The translations under genes were made by a program, and so were the position numbers. A stretch of DNA of 7,424 bases. Source: Bacteroidales bacterium (GTDB lineage: Bacteria; Bacteroidota; Bacteroidia; Bacteroidales; WCHB1-69). The DNA is taken from positions 1-7,424 of the forward strand of contig JAISRU010000194.1 in assembly GCA_031273515.1 (NCBI GenBank). Reading direction: 5' to 3'. Below are positions 1-6,159 of the stretch, piece after piece. The first letter of the stretch is position 1. Every line of letters begins with the position of its first letter. The notes below the pieces were generated by a model that was not told where the DNA came from, made no database searches, and was given only the letters and a program-made list of their open reading frames with translations.

Positions 1-1101
1 AGGCAATCCGTATTCGGAAGGCTCTAACTGACGTACCATCAACGTCCCCTGTTGGGTTATGCGAGGATGCTGTTTTAAATATTCCACAATATAAAGTCGC
101 AAAATACCGACATTGGTCAAATGACGTCCGTTGGGAATCAAACTTGTATCGATCTTCAATTGTGCATTATGATTGGCAATTTCCTGTTCTGCCTGTTCGA
201 TTGGTTTCTTTAAGACAGCTATCTGTTTAAATTGAGTTATCATTTCATCGCTACAAATTCGGATAGAGGTAACATCCACATTAAAAGAACGTTTAATTCG
301 ACGCATACCCTGTTCCTGCATACCGCGCCAGTTTTGAAACGAATCGGCAATCAGCTGTTTGACGGGAATGGTGGAAATCGTATTATCGAAATTCCTGACC
401 TTCACCGATATTAAATTAATTTCTTCCACTGTACCGTCTGCTCCAAAGCGACTCATGGTAATCCAGTCTCCGTTGCGCACCAAATCGTTGGATGCAAGTT
501 GAATACTGTAAACAAAACCTGTAATCGTGTCCTGAAAAACAAGCAACAACACCGCCGAAAAAGCGCCCAATCCTGCCAACAATCCAACAGGAGATTTGCC
601 GATAATCACAGAAATGATTAAAATAACGGCAATCACCCAGAAAATAATGATAATGATTTGTGCATAACTTTTAACAGGTTTGTCTTTTGTTGCTTCTTTT
701 TGTAACAGGATGTCAGAAAAAGAACGCATAAAGGTTGTCAGAATATAAGTAATGCTGACGATTGTAATAATACTGATCAGATACGACAAAAATACCTCAG
801 GCTGACTGCCTGCATGAAAAAAATGCGGAAGCAGCTTGTTGATTATAAGCACAGGAATAAAAACCGAAAGTCCTGTAAAGAATTTCTCTTTCAGCAGGGT
901 TTTCTTCCACAAAGAGGGTCGCCGCTTATCCGAATGTCTGATAAACAAACAAAGGATCCGGTGAAACACATAATAAAAAATGAATCCTGCAAAAATCAAT
1001 CCTGACGTTATAATCAGGACAATCAATAATTTTGAATACGAAGCGCCTATACCCAATGTATTCAATAATTCACGTAACAAATCCGATACCCAATAAAACA
1101 T
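1..1101 (-). CDS. ybdG: YbdG-type mechanosensitive ion channel (MscS superfamily), 3' end cut by window edge
   Basis: An open frame runs from the ATG at 1101 down to base 1 without a stop, giving 367 codons. E. coli YbdG has about 415 residues, so roughly the last 45 are outside the window. Hydrophobic segments lie near residues 24-46, 74-92, 104-126, 146-167 and 171-202. The last is the pore-lining helix equivalent to MscS TM3, with GLLAGLGAFSAVLLLVF at about 173-189. The soluble domain follows with GDWITM, GADGTVEEI, VKVRNFDNTISTIP and DSFQNWRGM. The motifs RRIKRSF, DVTSI, LTNVG, HPRI and LMVRQL, which I recall as typical of YbdG, come next. Such channels sit in the inner membrane and open under tension to release solutes during hypo-osmotic shock. 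No Shine-Dalgarno sequence or clear promoter is visible upstream. It is 213 bases downstream of the TPR gene on the same strand, so read-through is possible. Family assignment is firm; gating properties are not predictable. Confidence 0.9.
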   Translation of the reverse strand, partial: MFYWVSDLLRELLNTLGIGASYSKLLIVLIITSGLIFAGFIFYYVFHRILCLFIRHSDKRRPSLWKKTLLKEKFFTGLSVFIPVLIINKLLPHFFHAGSQPEVFLSYLISIITIVSITYILTTFMRSFSDILLQKEATKDKPVKSYAQIIIIIFWVIAVILIISVIIGKSPVGLLAGLGAFSAVLLLVFQDTITGFVYSIQLASNDLVRNGDWITMSRFGADGTVEEINLISVKVRNFDNTISTIPVKQLIADSFQNWRGMQEQGMRRIKRSFNVDVTSIRICSDEMITQFKQIAVLKKPIEQAEQEIANHNAQLKIDTSLIPNGRHLTNVGILRLYIVEYLKQHPRITQQGTLMVRQLEPSEYGLP

Positions 1102-1314
1102 ATACTGAAATTTAAATTAAGTTTACTATTTCTTTTATTTATCCGTCATTGCGAGGAGCGAAGCGACGTGGCTATCCAGAGTATTCGTTCGTAATCTTCT
1201 TTGTATCTATTGTGTTTACAAGCATTCTGGATTGCAGCACTCCGCTTCGCTGTGTTCGCAATGACAGCTGTCTTTTTTGTTTTGTCATTTCCTTTATTTA
1301 CCCGAAGGCAATTT
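1102..1314. other. Repeat-bearing intergenic region between TPR gene and ybdG
   Basis: This 213-base gap contains no credible gene. It holds a tail-to-tail pair of GTCATTGCGA-type repeats (1145-1265) and the start of a 7-bp CAATTTT array (from 1309). The short plus-strand frames crossing it are low-complexity and read through the repeats. I see no convincing minus-strand terminator after the TPR stop and no clear -7 box for ybdG. Confidence 0.7.
1145..1265. repeat. Inverted pair of GTCATTGCGA-type dispersed repeats
   Basis: The left arm (1145-1180) begins GTCATTGCGA, contains AGCGAAGCG and ends ATCCAGA. The right arm (1226-1265) is the same element in reverse orientation, starting TCTGGATTGC and ending TCGCAATGAC. 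The arms are separated by 45 bases. I recall similar repeats (GTCATTGCGA, GAGCGAAGCGA, GGCAATCCAG) as common intergenic elements in many bacterial genomes. A related copy lies at 3647-3726 of this window. The arms could fold into an imperfect hairpin in RNA. Confidence 0.75.
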
Positions 1315-1336
1315 TCAATTTTCAATTTTCAATTTA
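1309..1336. repeat. 7-bp tandem array (CAATTTT), about 4 units, overlapping the 3' end of the TPR gene
   Basis: Units begin at 1309, 1316, 1323 and 1330. The first three read CAATTTT exactly and the fourth CAATTTA. Read on the minus strand, the array encodes the last residues (KLKIEN) and TGA stop of the TPR gene. A second array of the same unit lies at 3751-3785. Confidence 0.9.
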
Positions 1337-3009
1337 ACTTGTTCCGCTTTTGTTTTGTATTCTTCAGACAGGGTTGTTTCTCCGAGTTTTTCGAGGGTCT
1401 GACTATAATGGATCAGTATCTCATATTCTTGATCACCTCCATGAGCGAGGGCTTTTTCCAACCATATCCGCGCATTTTTATAGTCCTGATTTTTATAAAA
1501 TGCCCATGCGTAGGTATCTTCAAAGATGGCTGTATTCGGAGCTAATTCGACGGCTCTTTTTGCCAACTGCAATGCGTATTCCAAGCGATGATTGCGTTCG
1601 CTCAAAGAATAACTGTAATTATTCAGGAAGGTAGCATTTTGAGGATGTTTTCGCAAGAGTTCTTCGTAACGGGCGTCCGATTTTTCAAACTCTTTCAGAT
1701 GTCCGTACGATTCGGCTAAAAAAAGATTAAACTGCATGATCAGCGCTTCTTCCGTTGCATATTGTTTTCCTTCTTCCAGAGCCGAAACCGCTTTTTCGTG
1801 TTCCTCTTTCGCCGAAGACGCTATTCCGCTCACCAAATAAGAAAATGCCTGCGTCGGAAATAAAGACATCGCTGTAAGACTTTGTTTTTCTGCTTCGTTC
1901 CACTCTTTCATATCCAGCAAAACAGCCAGATATTGTTGCCAGACCAAATATTTACTGTCGTCTAAAGCGATTACTTTTTCGTAAGCGGTTCGGGCTTCTC
2001 TCAAATGATTGTCCCTTGTTAAGAAATCGGCATATATACTCCATGCTTTTGGGTCGTCGGGATGTGCCTGTATCAAATTGTCCAACAAGAGACAGGTCTT
2101 CACGCTGTCTTTGGGAGAAGCATAATAGTTGAGCAGTATTTTTACTTTTTCGTCGATATTTAATTCGGGGGACGCAAAAGCTTTTTTCAGATATTCAAAT
2201 GCTTCGTTGTATTTTTTGTTTTCCGTATAATAGTTGTATAGAGAAACATTGATGGCAGGATTATCAGGATCGACTTCTGCTGCTTTTTTCAGATAGGGAA
2301 TAGCTTTCTCCTGCATTTTATTGACAATATACATATCTGCAATTTCCAGATAATATTTCGATTCGGAAGGATAGGCTTCAGCCAGTTTTTCTATTTCTTT
2401 GGCGGCATTATCGACTTTATCCAAATGAAGCCAGATACTTTTTTTTGCGTCAATCAGTTCTTCGTTGATTCCCACCTGCATTTCAATCATATTATATCCG
2501 TTGATAGCTTCTTTGAGTTTATTTTGATAGATTAAAGCGATCGTGTATTTTAAAAGATATTCTGGATTCTCTGGTTGAAGTTTAGCTATTTCATTCCACA
2601 GTTTTTCCGACAGCGCAAATTCTCTTCTCTGGTCATAGATTTCAGCGAGCAACACCTTGTACCAGATATTGGTATTGTCCAATTTGATAGCAGTATTCAA
2701 TTCGTCGACAGCGCCCGAATAATCACTTTTAGACAATAATATTTTTGCATATTCATAACGGGCTGCATCGTGAGAAGGATCGGTTGCTTTTATTTCCAGC
2801 AGCAATTTTTCTGCCTGCGTATAATTGCCGTTCAGACGTTCCTTGACGGCGTCAATAAAGAGCGCCGTATTTTTACGTTGCGTTTCTTTACTTGCGATTG
2901 TTGTTTCCTGACCGACTTGTTGAACTTTTTGTTTTTTATCTTTCTTCTGACAGAAAGCCACACCTGTTATCAAGATAAAGAGGAGCGATAATAAATTGAT
3001 TTTTATCAT
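1315..3009 (-). CDS. Exported tetratricopeptide repeat (TPR) protein
   Basis: The product has 564 residues. I start it at the ATG at 3009 because it opens directly with a signal-like hydrophobic segment (MIKINLLSLLFILITG, residues 1-16) followed by VAFCQKKDKKQK. The frame extends to 3102, but that extension overlaps dut. No good lipobox is present (VAFC), so cleavage near residue 20 by signal peptidase I or an uncleaved anchor is likely. From about residue 45 to the end the protein is helical TPR-type repeats, roughly a dozen. Clear examples are YAKILLSKSDYSGAVDELN, AIPYLKKAAEVDPDNP and, near the C terminus, LEYALQLAKRAVELAPN followed by YAWAFYKNQDYKNARIWLEK. TPR arrays bind protein partners; no catalytic domain is seen, so a periplasmic scaffold or assembly role is only inference. 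The start lies 10 bases after the dut stop, implying co-transcription. The last codons and TGA come from the CAATTTT array. Confidence 0.88.
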   Translation of the reverse strand: MIKINLLSLLFILITGVAFCQKKDKKQKVQQVGQETTIASKETQRKNTALFIDAVKERLNGNYTQAEKLLLEIKATDPSHDAARYEYAKILLSKSDYSGAVDELNTAIKLDNTNIWYKVLLAEIYDQRREFALSEKLWNEIAKLQPENPEYLLKYTIALIYQNKLKEAINGYNMIEMQVGINEELIDAKKSIWLHLDKVDNAAKEIEKLAEAYPSESKYYLEIADMYIVNKMQEKAIPYLKKAAEVDPDNPAINVSLYNYYTENKKYNEAFEYLKKAFASPELNIDEKVKILLNYYASPKDSVKTCLLLDNLIQAHPDDPKAWSIYADFLTRDNHLREARTAYEKVIALDDSKYLVWQQYLAVLLDMKEWNEAEKQSLTAMSLFPTQAFSYLVSGIASSAKEEHEKAVSALEEGKQYATEEALIMQFNLFLAESYGHLKEFEKSDARYEELLRKHPQNATFLNNYSYSLSERNHRLEYALQLAKRAVELAPNTAIFEDTYAWAFYKNQDYKNARIWLEKALAHGGDQEYEILIHYSQTLEKLGETTLSEEYKTKAEQVKLKIEN

Positions 3010-3019
3010 AATAATTATT

Positions 3020-3451
3020 TTATTTTCCTGTATGACCAAATCCGCCGATACCTCTTTGAGTTTCGTCAAGTTTGTCCACCAGAGCCCATGTAATTGTTTC
3101 ATGTTTAGCGATAATCATTTGGGCAATCCGATCTCCGTGATTGACGGTAAATGGTTGATTGGATAAATTCACCAAAATAATTTTCAGTTCACCTCTGTAG
3201 TCAGCGTCGATAGTACCGGGAGTATTCAAAACGGTGATCCCGTTTTTTGCAGCCAATCCGCTTCTGGGACGTATTTGAGCTTCAAATCCTGCGGGTAATT
3301 CGATAAAAAGTCCTGTGGGGACAAGCGTCCTTTCCAAAGGTTGAAGTATAATGCTTTGCGTCAAATTAGCCCTGACGTCCATACCTGCAGACAACAGTGT
3401 TTCGTAGGTCGGCAGGGCATTGTTGGAATGATTTACTATTTTTACAGTCAT
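3020..3451 (-). CDS. dut: Deoxyuridine 5'-triphosphate nucleotidohydrolase (dUTPase)
   Basis: This 143-residue protein has the normal length for a trimeric dUTPase and shows all five family motifs in order. Motif 1 is SAGMDVRA (21-28) and motif 2 is RPRSGLAAK (61-69). Motif 3 is [17 protein letters not shown] (79-95), with D82 as the expected catalytic aspartate and Y85 as the residue that excludes ribose. Motif 4 is GDRIAQMII (106-114). Motif 5 is [11 protein letters not shown] (133-143), with the arginine and phenylalanine that close over the nucleotide. The enzyme hydrolyses dUTP to dUMP and pyrophosphate in the cytoplasm, keeping uracil out of DNA and supplying dUMP for thymidylate synthesis. 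I chose the ATG at 3451 because it starts right at the first beta strand (MTVKIVN). An in-frame ATG at 3463 would add MHIK, and the open frame up to 3580 is repeat-derived. It is first in a two-gene unit with the TPR gene. I could not identify its promoter. Confidence 0.97.
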   Translation of the reverse strand: MTVKIVNHSNNALPTYETLLSAGMDVRANLTQSIILQPLERTLVPTGLFIELPAGFEAQIRPRSGLAAKNGITVLNTPGTIDADYRGELKIILVNLSNQPFTVNHGDRIAQMIIAKHETITWALVDKLDETQRGIGGFGHTGK

Positions 3452-3523
3452 TTTAATATGCATTGATATTTTTGTCCGATTCGCATAGACTAACGCAGCT
3501 ATTCTCCAATTAGTATGAAAAAA

Positions 3524-3548
3524 GTGAACAAGTAGACACGTGGACAAG
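3524..3548. repeat. 8-bp tandem array, consensus GTRRACAA, first copy
   Basis: Three 8-bp units run in register: GTGAACAA (3524-3531), GTAGACAC (3532-3539) and GTGGACAA (3540-3547), followed by the G of a fourth. It lies upstream of dut. A closely similar array starts 96 bases away at 3620. Confidence 0.75.
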
Positions 3549-3619
3549 AACGCAAGCGACGAGGATACCCACACCGTCATTACTTCCCATTGTTTGAACT
3601 CTGATTTATCTGATTAACC

Positions 3620-3647
3620 GTGAACGAGTAGACAAGTAAACAAGTGA
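3620..3647. repeat. 8-bp tandem array, consensus GTRRACAA, second copy
   Basis: Units are GTGAACGA (3620-3627), GTAGACAA (3628-3635) and GTAAACAA (3636-3643), then GTGA. The unit order GTGAAC, GTAGAC, then GTRRAC matches the array at 3524-3548, so the two are copies of one sequence. Confidence 0.75.
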
Positions 3648-3726
3648 GATTACGAAAGAGTATTCTGGATTGCTACATTGCTCGTACCTCACAATTGACT
3701 ACCGTCGAACTCCGTTTCGCAATGAC
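3647..3726 (-). repeat. GTCATTGCGA-type dispersed repeat, reverse orientation
   Basis: Read on the minus strand it starts GTCATTGCGA (3726-3717), reaches AATCCAGA (3671-3664) and ends TTCGTAATCT (3656-3647). The plus-strand copy at 1145-1197 has the same order: GTCATTGCGA, ATCCAGA, then TTCGTAATCT. The middle of this copy is longer and diverged, so homology is clearest at both ends. Confidence 0.7.
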
Positions 3727-3750
3727 GGCGTGGGTATTTGCGTCCGCAGG

Positions 3751-3785
3751 CAATTTTCAATTTTCAATTATCAATTTTCAATTTA
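3751..3785. repeat. 7-bp tandem array (CAATTTT), 5 units, just upstream of the peptidase promoter
   Basis: Units begin at 3751, 3758, 3765, 3772 and 3779. Three read CAATTTT exactly, one CAATTAT and the last CAATTTA. The array ends 6 bases before the TATCTTTG box. Like the array at 1309 it is preceded by AGG and follows a reverse-oriented GTCATTGCGA repeat. Confidence 0.9.
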
Positions 3786-3791
3786 TTTTAC

Positions 3792-3799
3792 TATCTTTG
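3792..3799 (+). promoter_or_regulatory. Bacteroidota-type -7 promoter element for the S46 peptidase
   Basis: TATCTTTG matches the TAnnTTTG consensus of the housekeeping sigma factor in Bacteroidota. Transcription should begin a few bases downstream, near 3804-3807, leaving a leader of about 37 bases before the ATG at 3843. The leader is A-rich and lacks a Shine-Dalgarno sequence, as expected in this phylum. The -33 region falls inside the CAATTTT array and shows no TTTG, so the upstream half of the promoter is weak or atypical. Confidence 0.75.
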
Positions 3800-3842
3800 C
3801 AAATCATTAAAAATAGTATTAAACAAAAATAACAAATCAAAG

Positions 3843-5999
3843 ATGAAGAAAACAGCATTATTATTGTGTAGCATTTTCTTTTTGAACATTTCGGTTTCCA
3901 TAGCGGACGAAGGCATGTGGCTGTTGTCCCTGCTTGGAAAGAATTACGAAGAAATGAAACAAAAAGGATTTAAATTAACCCCCGAAGACGTTTACAGCGT
4001 CAATAAGGGATGTATCAAAGACGCCATTGTCGGACTTGGCAACGAAGGTCGTCCATTCCGACACTTTTGCACAGGCGAAATAGTTTCGGGCGAAGGATTG
4101 TTTCTGACAAATCATCATTGCGGATTCAGTATGATCCAAACGCATTCGACAGTCGAACACGATTATCTGCAAGATGGCTTCTGGGCTTTAGCGAAAGATC
4201 AGGAATTGCCTAACGAAGGTATAACAGCTTCCATTTTAATCAGCATGGAAGATGTTTCGGCTCAAGTACTGGCAAAACTCAATGACGCCATGTCGGAAAA
4301 AGAAAGGGACGAGGCAATTGAAGCCATCTCCAAAGAAATTGCAGACAAAGCCATGGAAAATACGCATTACACTGCCTACGTCGCCGATATGTTTAACAGC
4401 AATCAGTTTTTTCTGTTTGTATACGTTATTTATAAGGATGTGCGTTTGGTAGGTGCGCCTCCTTCTTCTATGGGAAAATACGGAGGAGATCCTGATAACT
4501 GGATGTGGCCCCGTCATACAGCCGATTTCTCGATGTTTAGAATATATACCGCTCCTGACGGATCGCCCGCTTCGTTTTCCAAAGAGAATATTCCGTTGAA
4601 ACCCAAGCACTTTTTGCCTGTCAGCGCCAAAGGAATACAGGAAGGCGACTTTGCTATGATTTTAGGCTTCCCCGGCTCAACCAACCGCTTCATAACTTCG
4701 TACGGACTGGAAGAAACTATGCTAGCCAACAAATTACGCTATGACATCCGAAGCGTAAAAATTGATATTCTGCGTAAGGAAATGGCGTCTTCTCAGAAAA
4801 TAAGGATACAGTATGCGACCAAATATGCACATTGTTCCAATTACTGGAAATATTCTTTCGAGCAAAACAAAGCGCTTAAAAGTCTGAACACAATGGGCGT
4901 AAAAAAACAAATCGAGTCGGACTTTACCGCTTGGGCTGCAAAAAATGACCCGAAATACAAAGACGCCCTCTCTCTTATCGAAAATGGATATGGCAGTCGC
5001 CAAGAATACGTGGGAGCCAGAACGTATCTCTATGAAGCCTTATTGACAGGTCCCGAATTGCCGTATTTCGCTTACCAGTGTTCGGGATTGATCGGTAAAT
5101 TAGAAAGCAAAAATCAGGAAGAAATTAAAGCGCTTGCCGAAAAACTCAAAGTCGCAGGAAGTGAATTTTATAAAGATTATAATCCGCAAACCGAACAAAA
5201 AATACTTGCGGCTTTATTTGAATACGCCTACAACACAATGGATAAGAAGTTTTATCCCGATTTTTTCGCAACGATAGAAAAGAAATACAAAGGTGATTTC
5301 CAAAAATATGCTCAGGAACTATTATCTAAATCCGTATTTGCAACCGAAGAAAAATTCAATGCTTTCTTGGAAAAACCAACGCTGAAAGCACTCCAAAACG
5401 ATTTGGCAATGCAAGCCGGCATCAGTATTATTGGCAAATACAGAGAAATATCCGGTCTTATGCGAGAAAATATAGATAATCTGTACAAAGGAGAACGTCT
5501 GTTTGTCGATGGACTGCTTCAGATAAATAAAGGGAAAGTCTTGTGCCCCGACGCCAATTCCACCATTCGGCTGACTTATGGAAATGTGCGTCAATATGCT
5601 CCTCGCGACGGCGTGGACTATCATTTTTATACCACCCTGAAAGGCGTAATGGAAAAAGAAGATACGACAAGTACCGACTTTATTGTTCCTCAGAAACTGA
5701 AAGACCTCTATCAGCAAAAAGATTACGGCAATTATACCAACGAAAAAGGAGAAATCGTTACCTGTTTTATTACCAATAACGACATCACCGGAGGAAATTC
5801 AGGCTCGCCCGTCATCAATGCAGAAGGACATTTAATAGGTCTGGCTTTCGACGGAAACAGTGAAGCGATGTCGGGAGATATTGATTTTGAAGAGAATCTG
5901 CAAAGATGTATTAATCTGGATGTGCGCTATATGCTTTTTATTATCGATAAATATGCAGGCGCAAAGAATCTGATTAATGAGATGACCATTGTACATTAG
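3843..5999 (+). CDS. dpp7: Secreted S46-family dipeptidyl-peptidase, DPP7 type
   Basis: The 718-residue product matches the usual length of S46 peptidases (about 710-720). A signal peptide covers residues 1-21 (MKKTALLLCSIFF...SIA), with cleavage before DEGMW, a typical mature start. The chymotrypsin-fold catalytic residues are visible: H92 in TNHHCG, D228 in WPRHTADFS and S653 in GGNSGSP. N219-W220 (PDNW) and D670 correspond to the residues that anchor the free N terminus of the substrate. The specificity position, 18 residues after the serine, is G671 (LAFDGN). Glycine here marks DPP7-like enzymes that prefer hydrophobic P1 residues, whereas DPP11 has arginine and prefers Asp/Glu. The central part (about 265-570) is the helical lid domain. 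It releases dipeptides from oligopeptides in the periplasm. The start at 3843 is chosen because the frame upstream (from a TTG at 3738) is repeat and promoter DNA. Its own promoter and terminator suggest a single-gene unit. Confidence 0.95.
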   Translation: MKKTALLLCSIFFLNISVSIADEGMWLLSLLGKNYEEMKQKGFKLTPEDVYSVNKGCIKDAIVGLGNEGRPFRHFCTGEIVSGEGLFLTNHHCGFSMIQTHSTVEHDYLQDGFWALAKDQELPNEGITASILISMEDVSAQVLAKLNDAMSEKERDEAIEAISKEIADKAMENTHYTAYVADMFNSNQFFLFVYVIYKDVRLVGAPPSSMGKYGGDPDNWMWPRHTADFSMFRIYTAPDGSPASFSKENIPLKPKHFLPVSAKGIQEGDFAMILGFPGSTNRFITSYGLEETMLANKLRYDIRSVKIDILRKEMASSQKIRIQYATKYAHCSNYWKYSFEQNKALKSLNTMGVKKQIESDFTAWAAKNDPKYKDALSLIENGYGSRQEYVGARTYLYEALLTGPELPYFAYQCSGLIGKLESKNQEEIKALAEKLKVAGSEFYKDYNPQTEQKILAALFEYAYNTMDKKFYPDFFATIEKKYKGDFQKYAQELLSKSVFATEEKFNAFLEKPTLKALQNDLAMQAGISIIGKYREISGLMRENIDNLYKGERLFVDGLLQINKGKVLCPDANSTIRLTYGNVRQYAPRDGVDYHFYTTLKGVMEKEDTTSTDFIVPQKLKDLYQQKDYGNYTNEKGEIVTCFITNNDITGGNSGSPVINAEGHLIGLAFDGNSEAMSGDIDFEENLQRCINLDVRYMLFIIDKYAGAKNLINEMTIVH

Positions 6000-6159
6000 T
6001 CATCGTTATATATATGGATTTTTTTAATTATTAATTGAATTTAATTACTTGGTTGTTCTGTGGAAACGCAGGACAACCTTTTTTACAGCACAACACGGAC
6101 TTTTCCGACACAAGCAAATAAAAATCTATCATTACTCTAACCTTTATCAGCGATATCAC
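6000..6159. other. Intergenic region between S46 peptidase and metallo-hydrolase
   Basis: This 160-base gap contains an AT-rich stretch (6005-6049) and then the terminator. About 75 bases follow before the next ATG. I see no TAnnTTTG box that fits well there; TAACCTTTA at 6138-6146 is the nearest, with altered spacing. No Shine-Dalgarno sequence precedes the ATG at 6160. Confidence 0.5.
6051..6084 (+). terminator. Intrinsic terminator downstream of the S46 peptidase
   Basis: GGTTGTTCTG (6051-6060) pairs with CAGGACAACC (6069-6078) with one G-U pair. The stem extends inward by T-G and G-C pairs to a GAAA tetraloop (6064-6066 plus the adjoining G). Six T residues (6079-6084) follow directly. 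This 12-bp hairpin plus U-tract ends the peptidase transcript 52 bases after its stop and separates it from the next gene. Confidence 0.92.

Larger units (their letters stand above)
3565..3737. repeat. Inverted repeat with 17-bp arms enclosing 139 bases
   Basis: The left arm ATACCCACACCGTCATT (3565-3581) is complementary, with one mismatch, to AATGACGGCGTGGGTAT (3721-3737). The enclosed segment contains the second 8-bp array and most of the GTCATTGCGA-type repeat. There is no open reading frame for a transposase, so this could be a miniature non-autonomous element or simply two dispersed repeats in opposite orientation. Confidence 0.65.
3452..3842. other. Divergent intergenic region dut / S46 peptidase, dense in repeats
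   Basis: This 391-base stretch separates divergent genes and contains no credible coding sequence. It holds two 8-bp GTRRACAA arrays (3524-3548, 3620-3647) and a 17-bp inverted repeat (3565-3581 with 3721-3737). A GTCATTGCGA-type repeat (3647-3726), a CAATTTT array (3751-3785) and the peptidase promoter (3792-3799) follow. The stretch around 3590-3617 (TTTGAACTCTGATTTATC and onward) resembles, from memory, another short dispersed repeat seen between genes in Bacteroidota. Confidence 0.7.

Noticed and set aside
1255..1278. Possible terminator: palindrome GACAGCTGTC followed by T residues
   Set aside because: A workable loop leaves only a 3-bp stem, and the T-run lies on the plus strand where no gene ends.
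3010..3102. N-terminal extension of the TPR gene to 3102
   Set aside because: It overlaps the end of dut in another frame and would bury the signal peptide that begins at the ATG at 3009.
3452..3580. N-terminal extension of dut to 3580 with a hydrophobic stretch
   Set aside because: The extension is translated repeat DNA, and dUTPases of this class start just before motif 1, as the ATG at 3451 gives.
3524..3785. CRISPR-like array in the dut/S46 gap
   Set aside because: The units are 7 or 8 bp and directly adjacent, with no unique spacers of regular length and no cas genes.
3738..3842. N-terminal extension of the S46 peptidase from a TTG at 3738
   Set aside because: The extra 35 residues are encoded by the CAATTTT array and the promoter. 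The ATG at 3843 starts a proper signal peptide and gives the family's normal length.
3867..3869. Lipoprotein signal at Cys9 of the S46 peptidase (LLLC)
   Set aside because: The hydrophobic segment before the cysteine is too short and continues past it; cleavage before DEGMW fits better.
3975..5717. Long antisense and alternate-frame ORFs inside the S46 gene
   Set aside because: They are shadows of the conserved peptidase frame and show no recognisable domain or separate start signals.
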